DNA of 59,083 nucleotides from Cyclobacteriaceae bacterium (GTDB taxonomy: Bacteria; Bacteroidota; Bacteroidia; Cytophagales; Cyclobacteriaceae): positions 1 to 59,083 of the forward strand of contig JAHEGY010000012.1 in the NCBI GenBank assembly GCA_024644875.1. Direction: 5' to 3'. The position numbers and the translations under genes are program-made. Every line of letters begins with the position of its first letter. Position 1 is the stretch's first letter. Below, piece by piece: positions 1-8,028 of the stretch. A model generated the notes under the pieces. It did not search any database. It had not been told where the DNA came from and was given only the letters and a program-made list of their open reading frames with translations.

Positions 1-108
1 TTAATTTTCTTAACATTGAAGATTCAGGATTGGGAATTTAACTCGCAATTATATAATTTATCTTTTCCTCTTCAATAAATCTTTTTATCATTTATTAAAG
101 TAAATATT

Positions 109-1467
109 ATGGACAGATTAGATCGCCCCTGGGAGGAGCTTCTTGTTTTATTAGACACTAATGAAACGAAAAAAGTTCGTGAATACATTGGATCCCTAAG
201 GTCCGAAGATGTTGTTAGATCCATGAGTCATCTCAAAAAAGAAGATCAGCTTAAATTAATGGGCCTTTTAACCCCACATGATGCGGCTGATATAATAGAT
301 GATATCCCTGATGTACAAGCAATTGACATTATTGATGATCTTCAAACGGATGAAGCAGCAGCTATCCTGAATGAAATGGACAGTGATGATCAGGTTGATT
401 TATTGGCAGAACTGGATGAAAAGGATGCAGAGGCGATCATTGAAAAAATGGAACCCAGCGAAGCTGAATCTGTACGAAAGTTGATTAGATATGATCCGGA
501 AACGGCTGGGGGATTAATGATTTCAGAGTATTTGTCTTTTAATAAAAACAATACGATAGGGGATGTAATTCAATATTTACAAGAAAATTCTTCACAACTC
601 CAGGAATACAGCATTAAATACATTTATGTGGAATCGAAAGACTCTTTTATTGGCGTATTGCGCATGGTCGATCTACTATTATCAAAGGCGAGCACTAGAC
701 TATCTCAAATAGTAATTAAAGACACAAAGACAATAAATGAATATGCAAGCTTAAATGAATTGATTAACTTTTTCAATGCGTATGATTTCTATGGGGTGCC
801 TGTGGTTAATGAACACAATGCTCTTGTCGGAGTAGTTCTGAGAAAAAGCATTATGGAGGTAGAAATGGAGAAAGCCAACATTGAATTACTTGAAACACAA
901 GGGATTATAGGTGGTGAAGAATTGCGATCATTCCCTGTATTCAAACGTTCCGGAAGACGCTTATCCTGGCTTAGTGTAAATATATTTTTAAATATAATCG
1001 CGGCAAGCGTTATTGCATTCTATCAGGATACGCTGAGTTCAGTTATAGCTTTGGCTGTCTTTTTACCAATCATTTCTGATATGAGTGGATGTTCAGGGAA
1101 CCAGGCCGTAGCTGTGAGCATGAGAGAATTATCACTGGACCTGGTCAGACCAAATGAAGTACTTCGAGTATGGTTTCAAGAGATATTCGTTGGTTTGATT
1201 AATGGGATAGTGCTTGGTATACTAATTGGTTTTGCTGCCTTTTTATGGAAAGGGAACATGTATCTGGGGCTTGTGGTTGGAGGGGCATTGACCATAAATA
1301 CTATGGTTGCTGTTTCTTTGGGGGGTACAATTCCGCTTATGCTCAAGCGAATGGGAATTGACCCAGCTTTGGCTTCCAGTCCTATACTAACAACATTAAC
1401 CGATATGCTTGGTTTTTTCCTGGCCCTTTCATTTGCAAGTTTAGCCTTGGTAAATATCAGCAGTTAA
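109..1467 (+). CDS. mgtE: Magnesium transporter MgtE (first copy)
   Basis: 452-residue Mg2+ channel of the inner membrane. The order is the classical one: an acidic helical MgtE-N domain (about 20-125), a CBS pair (about 130-250), and five predicted membrane helices (about 287-450) ending in the conserved TTLTDMLGFF pore stretch, whose Asp is the Mg2+ selectivity residue in the family. The pore-helix signature reads M325-S-G-C-S-G-N-Q332, where the second MgtE (8029) has the more usual G-N-T-G-S-Q. The Asn-to-Cys change may mark a subfamily. In known MgtE proteins the N and CBS domains close the pore when Mg2+ is plentiful. ATG start; length is typical. Stands alone, with a 346-base spacer behind it. 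Family assignment is secure; ion specificity (Mg2+ versus other divalent ions) is inferred. Confidence 0.95.
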   Translation: MDRLDRPWEELLVLLDTNETKKVREYIGSLRSEDVVRSMSHLKKEDQLKLMGLLTPHDAADIIDDIPDVQAIDIIDDLQTDEAAAILNEMDSDDQVDLLAELDEKDAEAIIEKMEPSEAESVRKLIRYDPETAGGLMISEYLSFNKNNTIGDVIQYLQENSSQLQEYSIKYIYVESKDSFIGVLRMVDLLLSKASTRLSQIVIKDTKTINEYASLNELINFFNAYDFYGVPVVNEHNALVGVVLRKSIMEVEMEKANIELLETQGIIGGEELRSFPVFKRSGRRLSWLSVNIFLNIIAASVIAFYQDTLSSVIALAVFLPIISDMSGCSGNQAVAVSMRELSLDLVRPNEVLRVWFQEIFVGLINGIVLGILIGFAAFLWKGNMYLGLVVGGALTINTMVAVSLGGTIPLMLKRMGIDPALASSPILTTLTDMLGFFLALSFASLALVNISS

Positions 1468-1710
1468 GATCATTTAACATTTTATTTTAAGGTATCAGAT
1501 ATGATACAATTGATTTGCATTTTTAAACTTTGGGAAAGTAATATGCAATAAAAGCAAATAAGGAATAAGGCCGCTTTCGATTCCTCAATTCTCAATTTTA
1601 TATCATGGTTGTAAGATAGTTTCATTATATAATTATCTTGAGTTAAAAATGTGACTTTATATGAATGTCGCAGTCATATTATTGGTATTAAATATATTAA
1701 AGATTTTAGA

Positions 1711-1760
1711 ACTGAAATAGCTTTATCAAAATTGTAGATAAAATCCTATTTCAGTTTTTT
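1711..1760 (+). terminator. Hairpin with T-tract between mgtE and the amidohydrolase operon
   Basis: A perfect 10-bp stem (1711-1720 with 1746-1755) continues into an inner 6-bp stem (1722-1727 with 1737-1742) and runs into six T residues ending at 1760. It has the form of an intrinsic terminator. It lies about 245 bases after the mgtE stop but only 53 bases before the next ATG, so it either ends a long mgtE 3' UTR or acts in the leader of the downstream operon. The rest of 1468-1813 is AT-rich with no recognisable gene. Confidence 0.6.
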
Positions 1761-1813
1761 AATTTCTATATTGATTAAAATAAAATTATCTTGAAATAAA
1801 ATTAACTATATAA

Positions 1814-2608
1814 ATGAATCAGTTTTTAAAAACAAGAATTCGGCATTTGGAGCGTGGTAGTGGTCCTTTGATAGCTGCTGCAATTCATAATGGGCATACC
1901 ATAAGAGATGAATTACTTAAAAAGATGTCTATAAGTGAAATGGACAGGCTTCGTGAGGAAGATCCGTATACCGAGGAATGGACTCATATAGCTAATACTA
2001 GAGTGGTAGGTTTGAAATCCAGGTTTGAAGTAGATTTAAACCGGCCAAGGGAGAAGGCAGTTTATATTACTCCTGAAGATGCATGGAACCTGAAAATATG
2101 GGAATCGACGCCAACAGATTCAGAAATCGCAATTTCGCTATCTGAGTACGATGATTTCTATACTGAAATGTATAAGCTTTTTTCGGATTTCAAGCATCAA
2201 TTTGGCCATTTTGTCGTTTTTGATTTTCATTCATATAATCATATGCGAAATGGTCAAGACCATCAGGCAGCTGATCCTAAATTAAATCCTGAAATAAACA
2301 TTGGGACAGGGACAATGGATAGGGATTTCTGGGCACCGGTAGTAGACCGGTTTATAAATACATTTCGTGATTATAAATATTATGACAGAACCCTCGATAT
2401 CAGGGAAAACATTAGATTCAGAGGTGGAAATTTCCCTTCCTGGACACATAAAAACTTTCCCAGGTCAGCGTGCGCAATAGCTATTGAGGTAAAGAAGTTT
2501 TTCATGAATGAATGGACAGGAGAACCTGATCAAGAACAGATAGATATGATTAAATCAGCCCTAAAAGCAACTATTCCTGAAGTCCTGGAAGGATTGAAAA
2601 AAATATAA
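1814..2608 (+). CDS. N-formylglutamate amidohydrolase-family protein
   Basis: 264 residues, no signal peptide, predicted cytosolic. It resembles the N-formylglutamate amidohydrolase (FGase) family, Zn-dependent enzymes that cleave N-acyl amino acids. Visible hallmarks are H25-N-G-H28 near the N-terminus, D137-F-H-S-Y-N-H143 in the middle, and a late AIAIEVKKFF strand-helix whose Glu is a plausible metal or substrate ligand. It is the first gene of a tight operon: two bases separate it from the DUF1704 peptidase, and an ATP-grasp ligase follows. No histidine-degradation genes (hutHUI) are nearby, so formylglutamate is probably not the real substrate. The neighbours suggest removal of an amino-acid or acyl group from a product of the ligase. 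Family is fairly sure; substrate unknown. Confidence 0.85.
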   Translation: MNQFLKTRIRHLERGSGPLIAAAIHNGHTIRDELLKKMSISEMDRLREEDPYTEEWTHIANTRVVGLKSRFEVDLNRPREKAVYITPEDAWNLKIWESTPTDSEIAISLSEYDDFYTEMYKLFSDFKHQFGHFVVFDFHSYNHMRNGQDHQAADPKLNPEINIGTGTMDRDFWAPVVDRFINTFRDYKYYDRTLDIRENIRFRGGNFPSWTHKNFPRSACAIAIEVKKFFMNEWTGEPDQEQIDMIKSALKATIPEVLEGLKKI

Positions 2609-2610
2609 AT

Positions 2611-4551
2611 ATGCCTGGGAAAATTGAAACTGTAAAAAAATCGAAATATTATTCTAAGGAATCAACAAAACTCAAACTGGATCCTGGCTTTATTGATGAG
2701 ATTAAAAGCAGGATTATTGAAGGTAAAAGAATAAGAAGAAAATTACCTGGCAATGGATGGTTAAATATCGACAGGCAATTGCCTTTTCTTATCGTTTACA
2801 GGTGGCCTCAAAAGGAAAAAGACGAAGGAACGCAAAAGCTTGTAAGAGGTGAAGCTTCTTATTTGATAGCATCCGGGGCAAAATCACAACATTCATGGCT
2901 TTCCCGATTAATTCGTACTATTGTTGAAACACAGGTTCAACTTTTTGGATCCAGCCTGATTATTGAAATCTGGAGTACTAGGATCACTCAAATCAATCCG
3001 ATTAATCCTACATTGAGCAGACCGGAATTCAGGATCATTACTTCGCCTGCAAGACCGCCAACACAAACAATTGAAGCGCTGGAGGATGCCCTAAGAAGAA
3101 TAAAAGTAAATAGAATGAATTCTATAGTTGATATTATATACGATAAGGACCGTAAACCACCTCAATTATCACCACTAATATCCAGTTTGGAAGCAAGAAA
3201 GTTAAATTGTTATGTTGTTGGATTACAAACTGGTTCAATGTACAGGGATCAAACAACCGGAGACGTTTTTCCATTGGCATTACGAAGACTACATTTGGGA
3301 TTGTCATCCGCACTAAAGAAAGCGGCATTTGTATTTGCACGTAAGCAAACGACTATGCGACCTAAGCATTCCGAGGCGCTCGGTAAAAGGGCATTGGTTA
3401 AAGCGGTATGGGAAATAGACAGGCAACTTGCTGAAATTGATAGTATGTTTAATTTTTTGCTTTTAGTAACTCCAATTAATATAGATCAAGCCTGGCCATT
3501 ATTTCAAAGGAACAAATTTGAAAAAGTGCCGGCATTTTATTACCGTTTAAGACCGGTAGATCCTGCATTATTAAAAAGAAAATTATATCAGGTACCTATT
3601 GAGGTAGTTGAGGACCCAATAATAGCAAATTTATTGAGAGAAAAGAGAGATGAGATCAACCGAAAACTAACTATGTTGGAAGACCGCAACCTCCCGCAAT
3701 TTTTCCTCGGTAGTCTTCAACTATACGGGGGAATAAGCAATGAGCTAAAGTCATTGGCTGAAGAAATGTTACGAAGAATCAGCCCACGCAGTAGAAACGG
3801 ACGTAAAATGGATTATGTTAATGCTGAAGGTTTTGCTGCAAGGGCTGAAAAGGAATTTCAATATTACAGAGAACAATATCCCTTAATGAAAGCCAAACCT
3901 GAAATAAGGAGCGATATTGTAGGATTAATGGTAGTATCCGGTAACCTATTGATCGGTAAAACCAGTAAAATTCCTGTTTCTAGGATTGAAGCGTTGATCC
4001 AGCATGAAATCGGCACACACGTATTAACATATTATAATGGGAAATTTCAACCATTCCGTCAGCTGTATTGTGGCCTGCCCGGATATGAAGAATTGCAGGA
4101 AGGCTTGGCTGTTCTGGCGGAATATCTTGTTGGAGGTTTGAGTAAACCAAGACTGAGACTTTTAGCTGGCAGGGTCATGTCATCCAGTATGATGATTGAT
4201 GGCGCTACTTTTATTGATACCTTCCGGGAATTAAACCATACTTATGGATTCAATATGAGAACTGCTTATACCATCACGGTTCGGACATTTCGTGGTGGCG
4301 GTCTGACAAAGGATGCGGTTTACCTACGTGGACTTTCCCAATTATTAGGATACCTTCAGGAAGGGGGAAAACTTGAACCACTGTTTATAGGTAAGATTGC
4401 CCTGGAACATATGCCGGTAATTCAGGAATTGCAATGGCGAAAAGTACTTAATCCATTTCCCCTGAGACCAAGTTATACTAATAATGAGGATTTTACCCCA
4501 AAATTAAGTATATTAAGAAATACGAAATCAGTTTTAGATTTAATAATTTAA
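2611..4551 (+). CDS. DUF1704 QEGLA-motif metallopeptidase (MATCAP-like)
   Basis: 646 residues, soluble. It carries both hallmarks of the bacterial 'flavohemoglobin expression-modulating QEGLA motif' family: H465-E-I-G-T-H470 and, 26 residues on, Q496-E-G-L-A500. This matches an HExxxH plus distant Glu zinc site, with H465, H470 and E497 as likely ligands and E466 as the general base. The same DUF1704 fold occurs in the eukaryotic tubulin tyrosine carboxypeptidase MATCAP, where an equivalent HExxxH...E site binds zinc (from memory). The roughly 400-residue N-terminal part is basic and rich in Arg/Lys. It starts two bases after the amidohydrolase stop and is followed 12 bases later by an ATP-grasp ligase, so co-transcription is very likely. 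Peptidase or amidase activity is inferred; the substrate is unknown. Confidence 0.85.
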   Translation: MPGKIETVKKSKYYSKESTKLKLDPGFIDEIKSRIIEGKRIRRKLPGNGWLNIDRQLPFLIVYRWPQKEKDEGTQKLVRGEASYLIASGAKSQHSWLSRLIRTIVETQVQLFGSSLIIEIWSTRITQINPINPTLSRPEFRIITSPARPPTQTIEALEDALRRIKVNRMNSIVDIIYDKDRKPPQLSPLISSLEARKLNCYVVGLQTGSMYRDQTTGDVFPLALRRLHLGLSSALKKAAFVFARKQTTMRPKHSEALGKRALVKAVWEIDRQLAEIDSMFNFLLLVTPINIDQAWPLFQRNKFEKVPAFYYRLRPVDPALLKRKLYQVPIEVVEDPIIANLLREKRDEINRKLTMLEDRNLPQFFLGSLQLYGGISNELKSLAEEMLRRISPRSRNGRKMDYVNAEGFAARAEKEFQYYREQYPLMKAKPEIRSDIVGLMVVSGNLLIGKTSKIPVSRIEALIQHEIGTHVLTYYNGKFQPFRQLYCGLPGYEELQEGLAVLAEYLVGGLSKPRLRLLAGRVMSSSMMIDGATFIDTFRELNHTYGFNMRTAYTITVRTFRGGGLTKDAVYLRGLSQLLGYLQEGGKLEPLFIGKIALEHMPVIQELQWRKVLNPFPLRPSYTNNEDFTPKLSILRNTKSVLDLII

Positions 4552-4563
4552 TTTAATAATACT

Positions 4564-5610
4564 ATGAAAATTGGATTTATGGTCAATGATATTAAGACCG
4601 AAGAACCAGGATATACTACCACACGCCTTGCAATGGCCGCTTTAAACCGGGGAAATGAAGTATGGTTAATGGGCGCAGGTGATTTTGCTTATGATACGGA
4701 TGAACATATATACGCACGCGCCAAATCAGTACCCAAGAAAAACTACAAATCTTCAGAGATCTATCTGTCTAATCTGCAAGGTAAGAACGCCATAACACAG
4801 CGAATAAATGTGGATGATCTGGATGTATTACTATTACGGAATGATCCATCAACCGATACTGGATTACGGTCCTGGGCGCAATCCTCTGGAATAATCTTTG
4901 GCCGTGCAGCTATGAAACATGGAGTTATCGTCCTGAATGATCCGAATGGATTGGCCAAAGCTATGAATAAAATGTATTTTCAATTATTTCCTGAAGAAGT
5001 ACGGCCACGGACATTAATAACCAGGGATAAAGATGAAATCAAAAAATTTGCCAGGGAAGAAGGTGGAAATATTGTATTAAAACCTTTGCAGGGATCAGGT
5101 GGGTCAAACGTTTTCCTTGTAAAAAAGGAAGATATGTCAAATTTAAATCAAATGGTAGAAGCCGTAAGTCGGGATGGATATGTAATCGCCCAGGAATATC
5201 TGCCGGCTGCCTCTGAAGGAGATACAAGATTGTTTTTAATGAATGGATTGCCATTGCGGTATAAAAGTAAATATGCGGCCTTCAGAAGGGTTAGAACCGG
5301 AGATGACATGCGAAGTAATATTCATGCAGGTGGCCGGCTCCGTCAGGCAGAAATAACGGAAGAGCATCTAAAGCTTGCAGAGATGGTTCGACCAAAAATT
5401 GTCCAGGATGGGATGTTTCTGGTAGGCCTGGATATAGTAGGTAATAAATTAATGGAAATCAACGTATTCAGCCCTGGTGGATTGGGAAGTGCACAAAAAT
5501 TTGAGAAGGTAAATTTTGCCCATGCCGTGATCGCATCAATAGAGCGGAAAGTTGAATATATGTCTTATTATCGAAGGAATTTTGATAATGATGAAATGGC
5601 CACGTTGTAA
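4564..5610 (+). CDS. ATP-grasp amide ligase, GshB/RimK type
   Basis: 348 residues, cytosolic. The N-terminal 120 residues look like the pre-ATP-grasp domain of glutathione synthase (MKIGFMVNDI start, LLLRNDPSTD near residue 100). The ATP-grasp domain follows, with I170-V-L-K173-P and a glycine-rich loop (Q176-G-S-G-G180) for nucleotide, and M297-E-I-N300 as the Mg2+-binding Glu/Asn pair, then SPGGL. It would join a carboxylate to an amine using ATP. It resembles bacterial glutathione synthase, but no gamma-glutamylcysteine ligase gene is in the window, and being last in an operon with an amidohydrolase and a DUF1704 peptidase points to a different peptide-like product or a protein tag. Fold is secure; substrate unknown. 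No clear terminator follows. Confidence 0.85.
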   Translation: MKIGFMVNDIKTEEPGYTTTRLAMAALNRGNEVWLMGAGDFAYDTDEHIYARAKSVPKKNYKSSEIYLSNLQGKNAITQRINVDDLDVLLLRNDPSTDTGLRSWAQSSGIIFGRAAMKHGVIVLNDPNGLAKAMNKMYFQLFPEEVRPRTLITRDKDEIKKFAREEGGNIVLKPLQGSGGSNVFLVKKEDMSNLNQMVEAVSRDGYVIAQEYLPAASEGDTRLFLMNGLPLRYKSKYAAFRRVRTGDDMRSNIHAGGRLRQAEITEEHLKLAEMVRPKIVQDGMFLVGLDIVGNKLMEINVFSPGGLGSAQKFEKVNFAHAVIASIERKVEYMSYYRRNFDNDEMATL

Positions 5611-6374
5611 AACTGATTTCCTTAGTCAAAATGGTATTTGATCAGGTATTTACTTTTACAGTAATATCTTATTAATAGAGATTAGAATTATTGGAAATCA
5701 AATTTCAGATATACGAATTGGAAGTTTTCCATGAAATTCAATTGCTTCAGTACGAGTCTCTCTATTTCTGTAGTTTTGGGATATTCTTACGTCAAGGATT
5801 GTGGTAATCAACACTGGTCGAAAATTTCTTAAATACAATATACATTTAGGAAAACATCCAATTTCTTGAATGTTTTTCGTTGTGGGATGTCCAAATTGTA
5901 GGTTTTAAAACAACCTAAGTTATTAGCATCTTTTGGAGTGACTTATTTATTATACACGTCTAAGTTAACGTATGCAATGTTAATAAGCGATTAAATGATA
6001 TAATGTTAATTTACACAACTATATTGAGTAATTTAAGAAGACTCGCCTTAATTCCGTCAATCTTAAAGAAGTCCTATAAGACTAAAAAAAAGCATTTGCC
6101 CAAACCATCTTTAGATAATAAAATTAGCGATAAAAGAAATCAAAAAAAATGAATCCGGTCTGATGCTTGCGAGGACACTTTGCTAAAATGGCAGATGGAT
6201 AGTACTAAAATTCAAATATGTCATATAAAATTCTTCAGGCAACAAATAAGAGGCTTAATATTCAAAAACAAACCGAAATTAAAAATAAAGAAGTTAATGT
6301 TAATTAGTGAATTTGATCTTGATGTAAAAAAAACTACCTTATCATTAAAAATCTCAATTTAAATAACAAATAAT
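5611..6374 (+). other. Long AT-rich spacer without a convincing gene
   Basis: 764 bases with no credible coding region on either strand. A 60-codon TTG-initiated frame at 6180-6362 has Lys/Ile-rich composition with no motif, and I do not accept it. A small hairpin (5899-5904 with 5912-5917) is present but lacks a T-tract. There is no tRNA-like or riboswitch-like pattern I can recognise. The region presumably holds the promoter of the operon starting at 6375 and perhaps decayed sequence. Confidence 0.5.
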
Positions 6375-7193
6375 ATGAATTCTGATTCAATAATTGATAC
6401 GACCAGCAATCTGGTTAGGGATTTTTATGCAAAATTTCTAGACCTGATCCCCAATTTAATTCTTGCTACAATTATGTTCATTATTGGATTGGTCATTGCC
6501 TGGATCACCCAAAAATTAGTCAAGAAGTTTATCCTCTATTTAGACAGGAACATTAACAAAAGGCTGGAATCCAAATCATTTGGAGTCGACTTAAAAAGTA
6601 TCGCCATATTATTGTCAAAAACTTTTTACTGGGTTATAATTATTCTCACCATTGCCATTGTGACTAACGTTATGGGATTGCCGGTACTAACCACCTGGTT
6701 TGACGGCTTGATCACATATCTACCCAATATTTTAGCGGGGGTATTAATTGTATTTATTGGAATGATTGCTGGTAAGCTTGTTGGAGATTTGATTGCTACT
6801 GGATCCTCACGATCTGGAATTACAAATGCAGTACAGCTGGGTAATTTTGTACGATACCTACTGGTGATCATATCCATATTAATCGCCGTTGATCAGATCG
6901 GCATTGACATCCTGTTTATAATTGTTATTCTAAGTATTTTTTTAGGAGCACTGCTTTTTGGGGCAGCGCTGGCTTTTGGACTCGGAGCGCGTAATTCGGT
7001 CAGCAATATACTGAGTTCTTATTATCTCCAGAAAACCTATAAGGAAGGGGATAATATTCAGATGGGCGAAATAGAAGGTATAATAATCAAAATTAACCCA
7101 ACATCAGTTATTATTGAAACCAAATCGGGTCAAATAATGATTCCTGCAAAGGATTTTGATGAAAAGAAAACTGTATTAATAAAGAAAAAATAA
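6375..7193 (+). CDS. Small MscS-family / CmpX-like membrane protein
   Basis: 272 residues with about five predicted membrane helices (roughly 24-48, 73-98, 110-136, 152-170, 172-198) and a short C-terminal beta-domain (about 205-262). The last helix and following stretch, rich in Gly/Ala (GALLFGAALAFGLGARN...), look like the pore-lining helix of MscS proteins, and the GDNIQMGEIEG segment matches the MscS beta-domain start. The large C-terminal vestibule of E. coli MscS is missing, so it belongs with the compact 'TM-helix repeat' mechanosensitive channels. It lies three bases ahead of an MgtE-N/CBS protein, and an MgtE follows, so ion or osmotic homeostasis is the likely theme. Channel function is inferred. 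Confidence 0.8.
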   Translation: MNSDSIIDTTSNLVRDFYAKFLDLIPNLILATIMFIIGLVIAWITQKLVKKFILYLDRNINKRLESKSFGVDLKSIAILLSKTFYWVIIILTIAIVTNVMGLPVLTTWFDGLITYLPNILAGVLIVFIGMIAGKLVGDLIATGSSRSGITNAVQLGNFVRYLLVIISILIAVDQIGIDILFIIVILSIFLGALLFGAALAFGLGARNSVSNILSSYYLQKTYKEGDNIQMGEIEGIIIKINPTSVIIETKSGQIMIPAKDFDEKKTVLIKKK

Positions 7194-7196
7194 ATC

Positions 7197-8027
7197 ATGG
7201 AGACTGAGAATAAAATCCTGGAGAGGTTCATTACTAATCATACAGATGAAACCCTAGAGGTTATTGAAAAGCTTGGTGCAGGAGAACTAGTTGAGTTTTT
7301 GAAATCACTTCCTATTGATATATCATCCCTATTACTTAGTAAACTGAATCGGTTAAAAGCTGCCGGTTGCATTGAGAAAGCTGATCCAACCTTTGCTAAG
7401 GAACTATTGGAAACTTGTGGCCCTAGTATATCGGCGAATATTTTAAGAATTCTAGATCAAAAACTAATCCAGGCATTATTAGAAGGAATTTCATCAGAAC
7501 ATTCAAATGCCATTCAGCAAATATTAAACTATCCGGAAAATTCAGCTGGCGCCTATCTGGATCCCAGGGTATTTACACTTAAGGAAAACTTGAATATTGG
7601 CCAGGCTCTGGATCTGATCAGGGAAAACAATACCTATGTTCAATCACCCCTATTCGTTCTATCATCAGAGCAAGCCCTGGTTGGTTGTATTGATTTGAAA
7701 AACCTGATAACCGGAGATCCTTCTAAACCGATTCGATCAGTAATGAAAATAAACATTCCTGAAATTGTAGCGAACATCAATGTACATGCTCTGATCAATG
7801 GAAAGATCGAATATGAAGAACTTCCTATTCTACCTATAGTAGATATACACGGCGTTTTCTTAGGCGTTATCGATAAGAAATCCCTCTCAGCATTAAAGTT
7901 TGATAAAGAATCAAAAGGCAGAGATGTACAACAGGCAAGTAATGCCCTTGGAGATCTTTATCAAATTGGATTATCCAGTCTCCTCAGGAGCACTACAGAA
8001 TTATTATGGAATACTAAAAACAAATAA
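7197..8027 (+). CDS. Soluble MgtE-N/CBS-like protein without a membrane domain
   Basis: 276 residues and no hydrophobic segment long enough to span a membrane. The N-terminal half (about 10-120) repeats the helical pattern of the MgtE-N domain, including the conserved YPENSAGAYLDPRV junction that in MgtE leads into the CBS pair (YPPDSAGFLMDTKI in the neighbour). The second half (about 125-240) reads as a divergent CBS pair (ALVGCIDLKNLI, LPILPIVDIHGVFLGVIDKKSL). A complete stop precedes the next ATG by one base, so this is not a frameshifted front end of that transporter, which has its own full N and CBS domains. It may be a regulatory partner for the adjacent MgtE or a decayed duplicate. Function not known. 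Confidence 0.75.
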   Translation: METENKILERFITNHTDETLEVIEKLGAGELVEFLKSLPIDISSLLLSKLNRLKAAGCIEKADPTFAKELLETCGPSISANILRILDQKLIQALLEGISSEHSNAIQQILNYPENSAGAYLDPRVFTLKENLNIGQALDLIRENNTYVQSPLFVLSSEQALVGCIDLKNLITGDPSKPIRSVMKINIPEIVANINVHALINGKIEYEELPILPIVDIHGVFLGVIDKKSLSALKFDKESKGRDVQQASNALGDLYQIGLSSLLRSTTELLWNTKNK

Positions 8028-8028
8028 T

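Noticed and set aside
4564-5610. Calling the ATP-grasp gene gshB (glutathione synthase)
   Set aside because: No gamma-glutamylcysteine ligase is nearby and the operon partners point elsewhere; family level only is supported.
6180-6362. 60-codon frame before the MscS-like gene
   Set aside because: It starts with TTG, is Lys/Ile-rich as expected for AT-rich random sequence, and has no motif or ribosome-site support.
7900-8028. Upstream extension of the second MgtE
   Set aside because: The TTG start would overlap the preceding gene by more than 120 bases; the ATG at 8029 is one base past that gene's stop and begins a normal MgtE-N domain.
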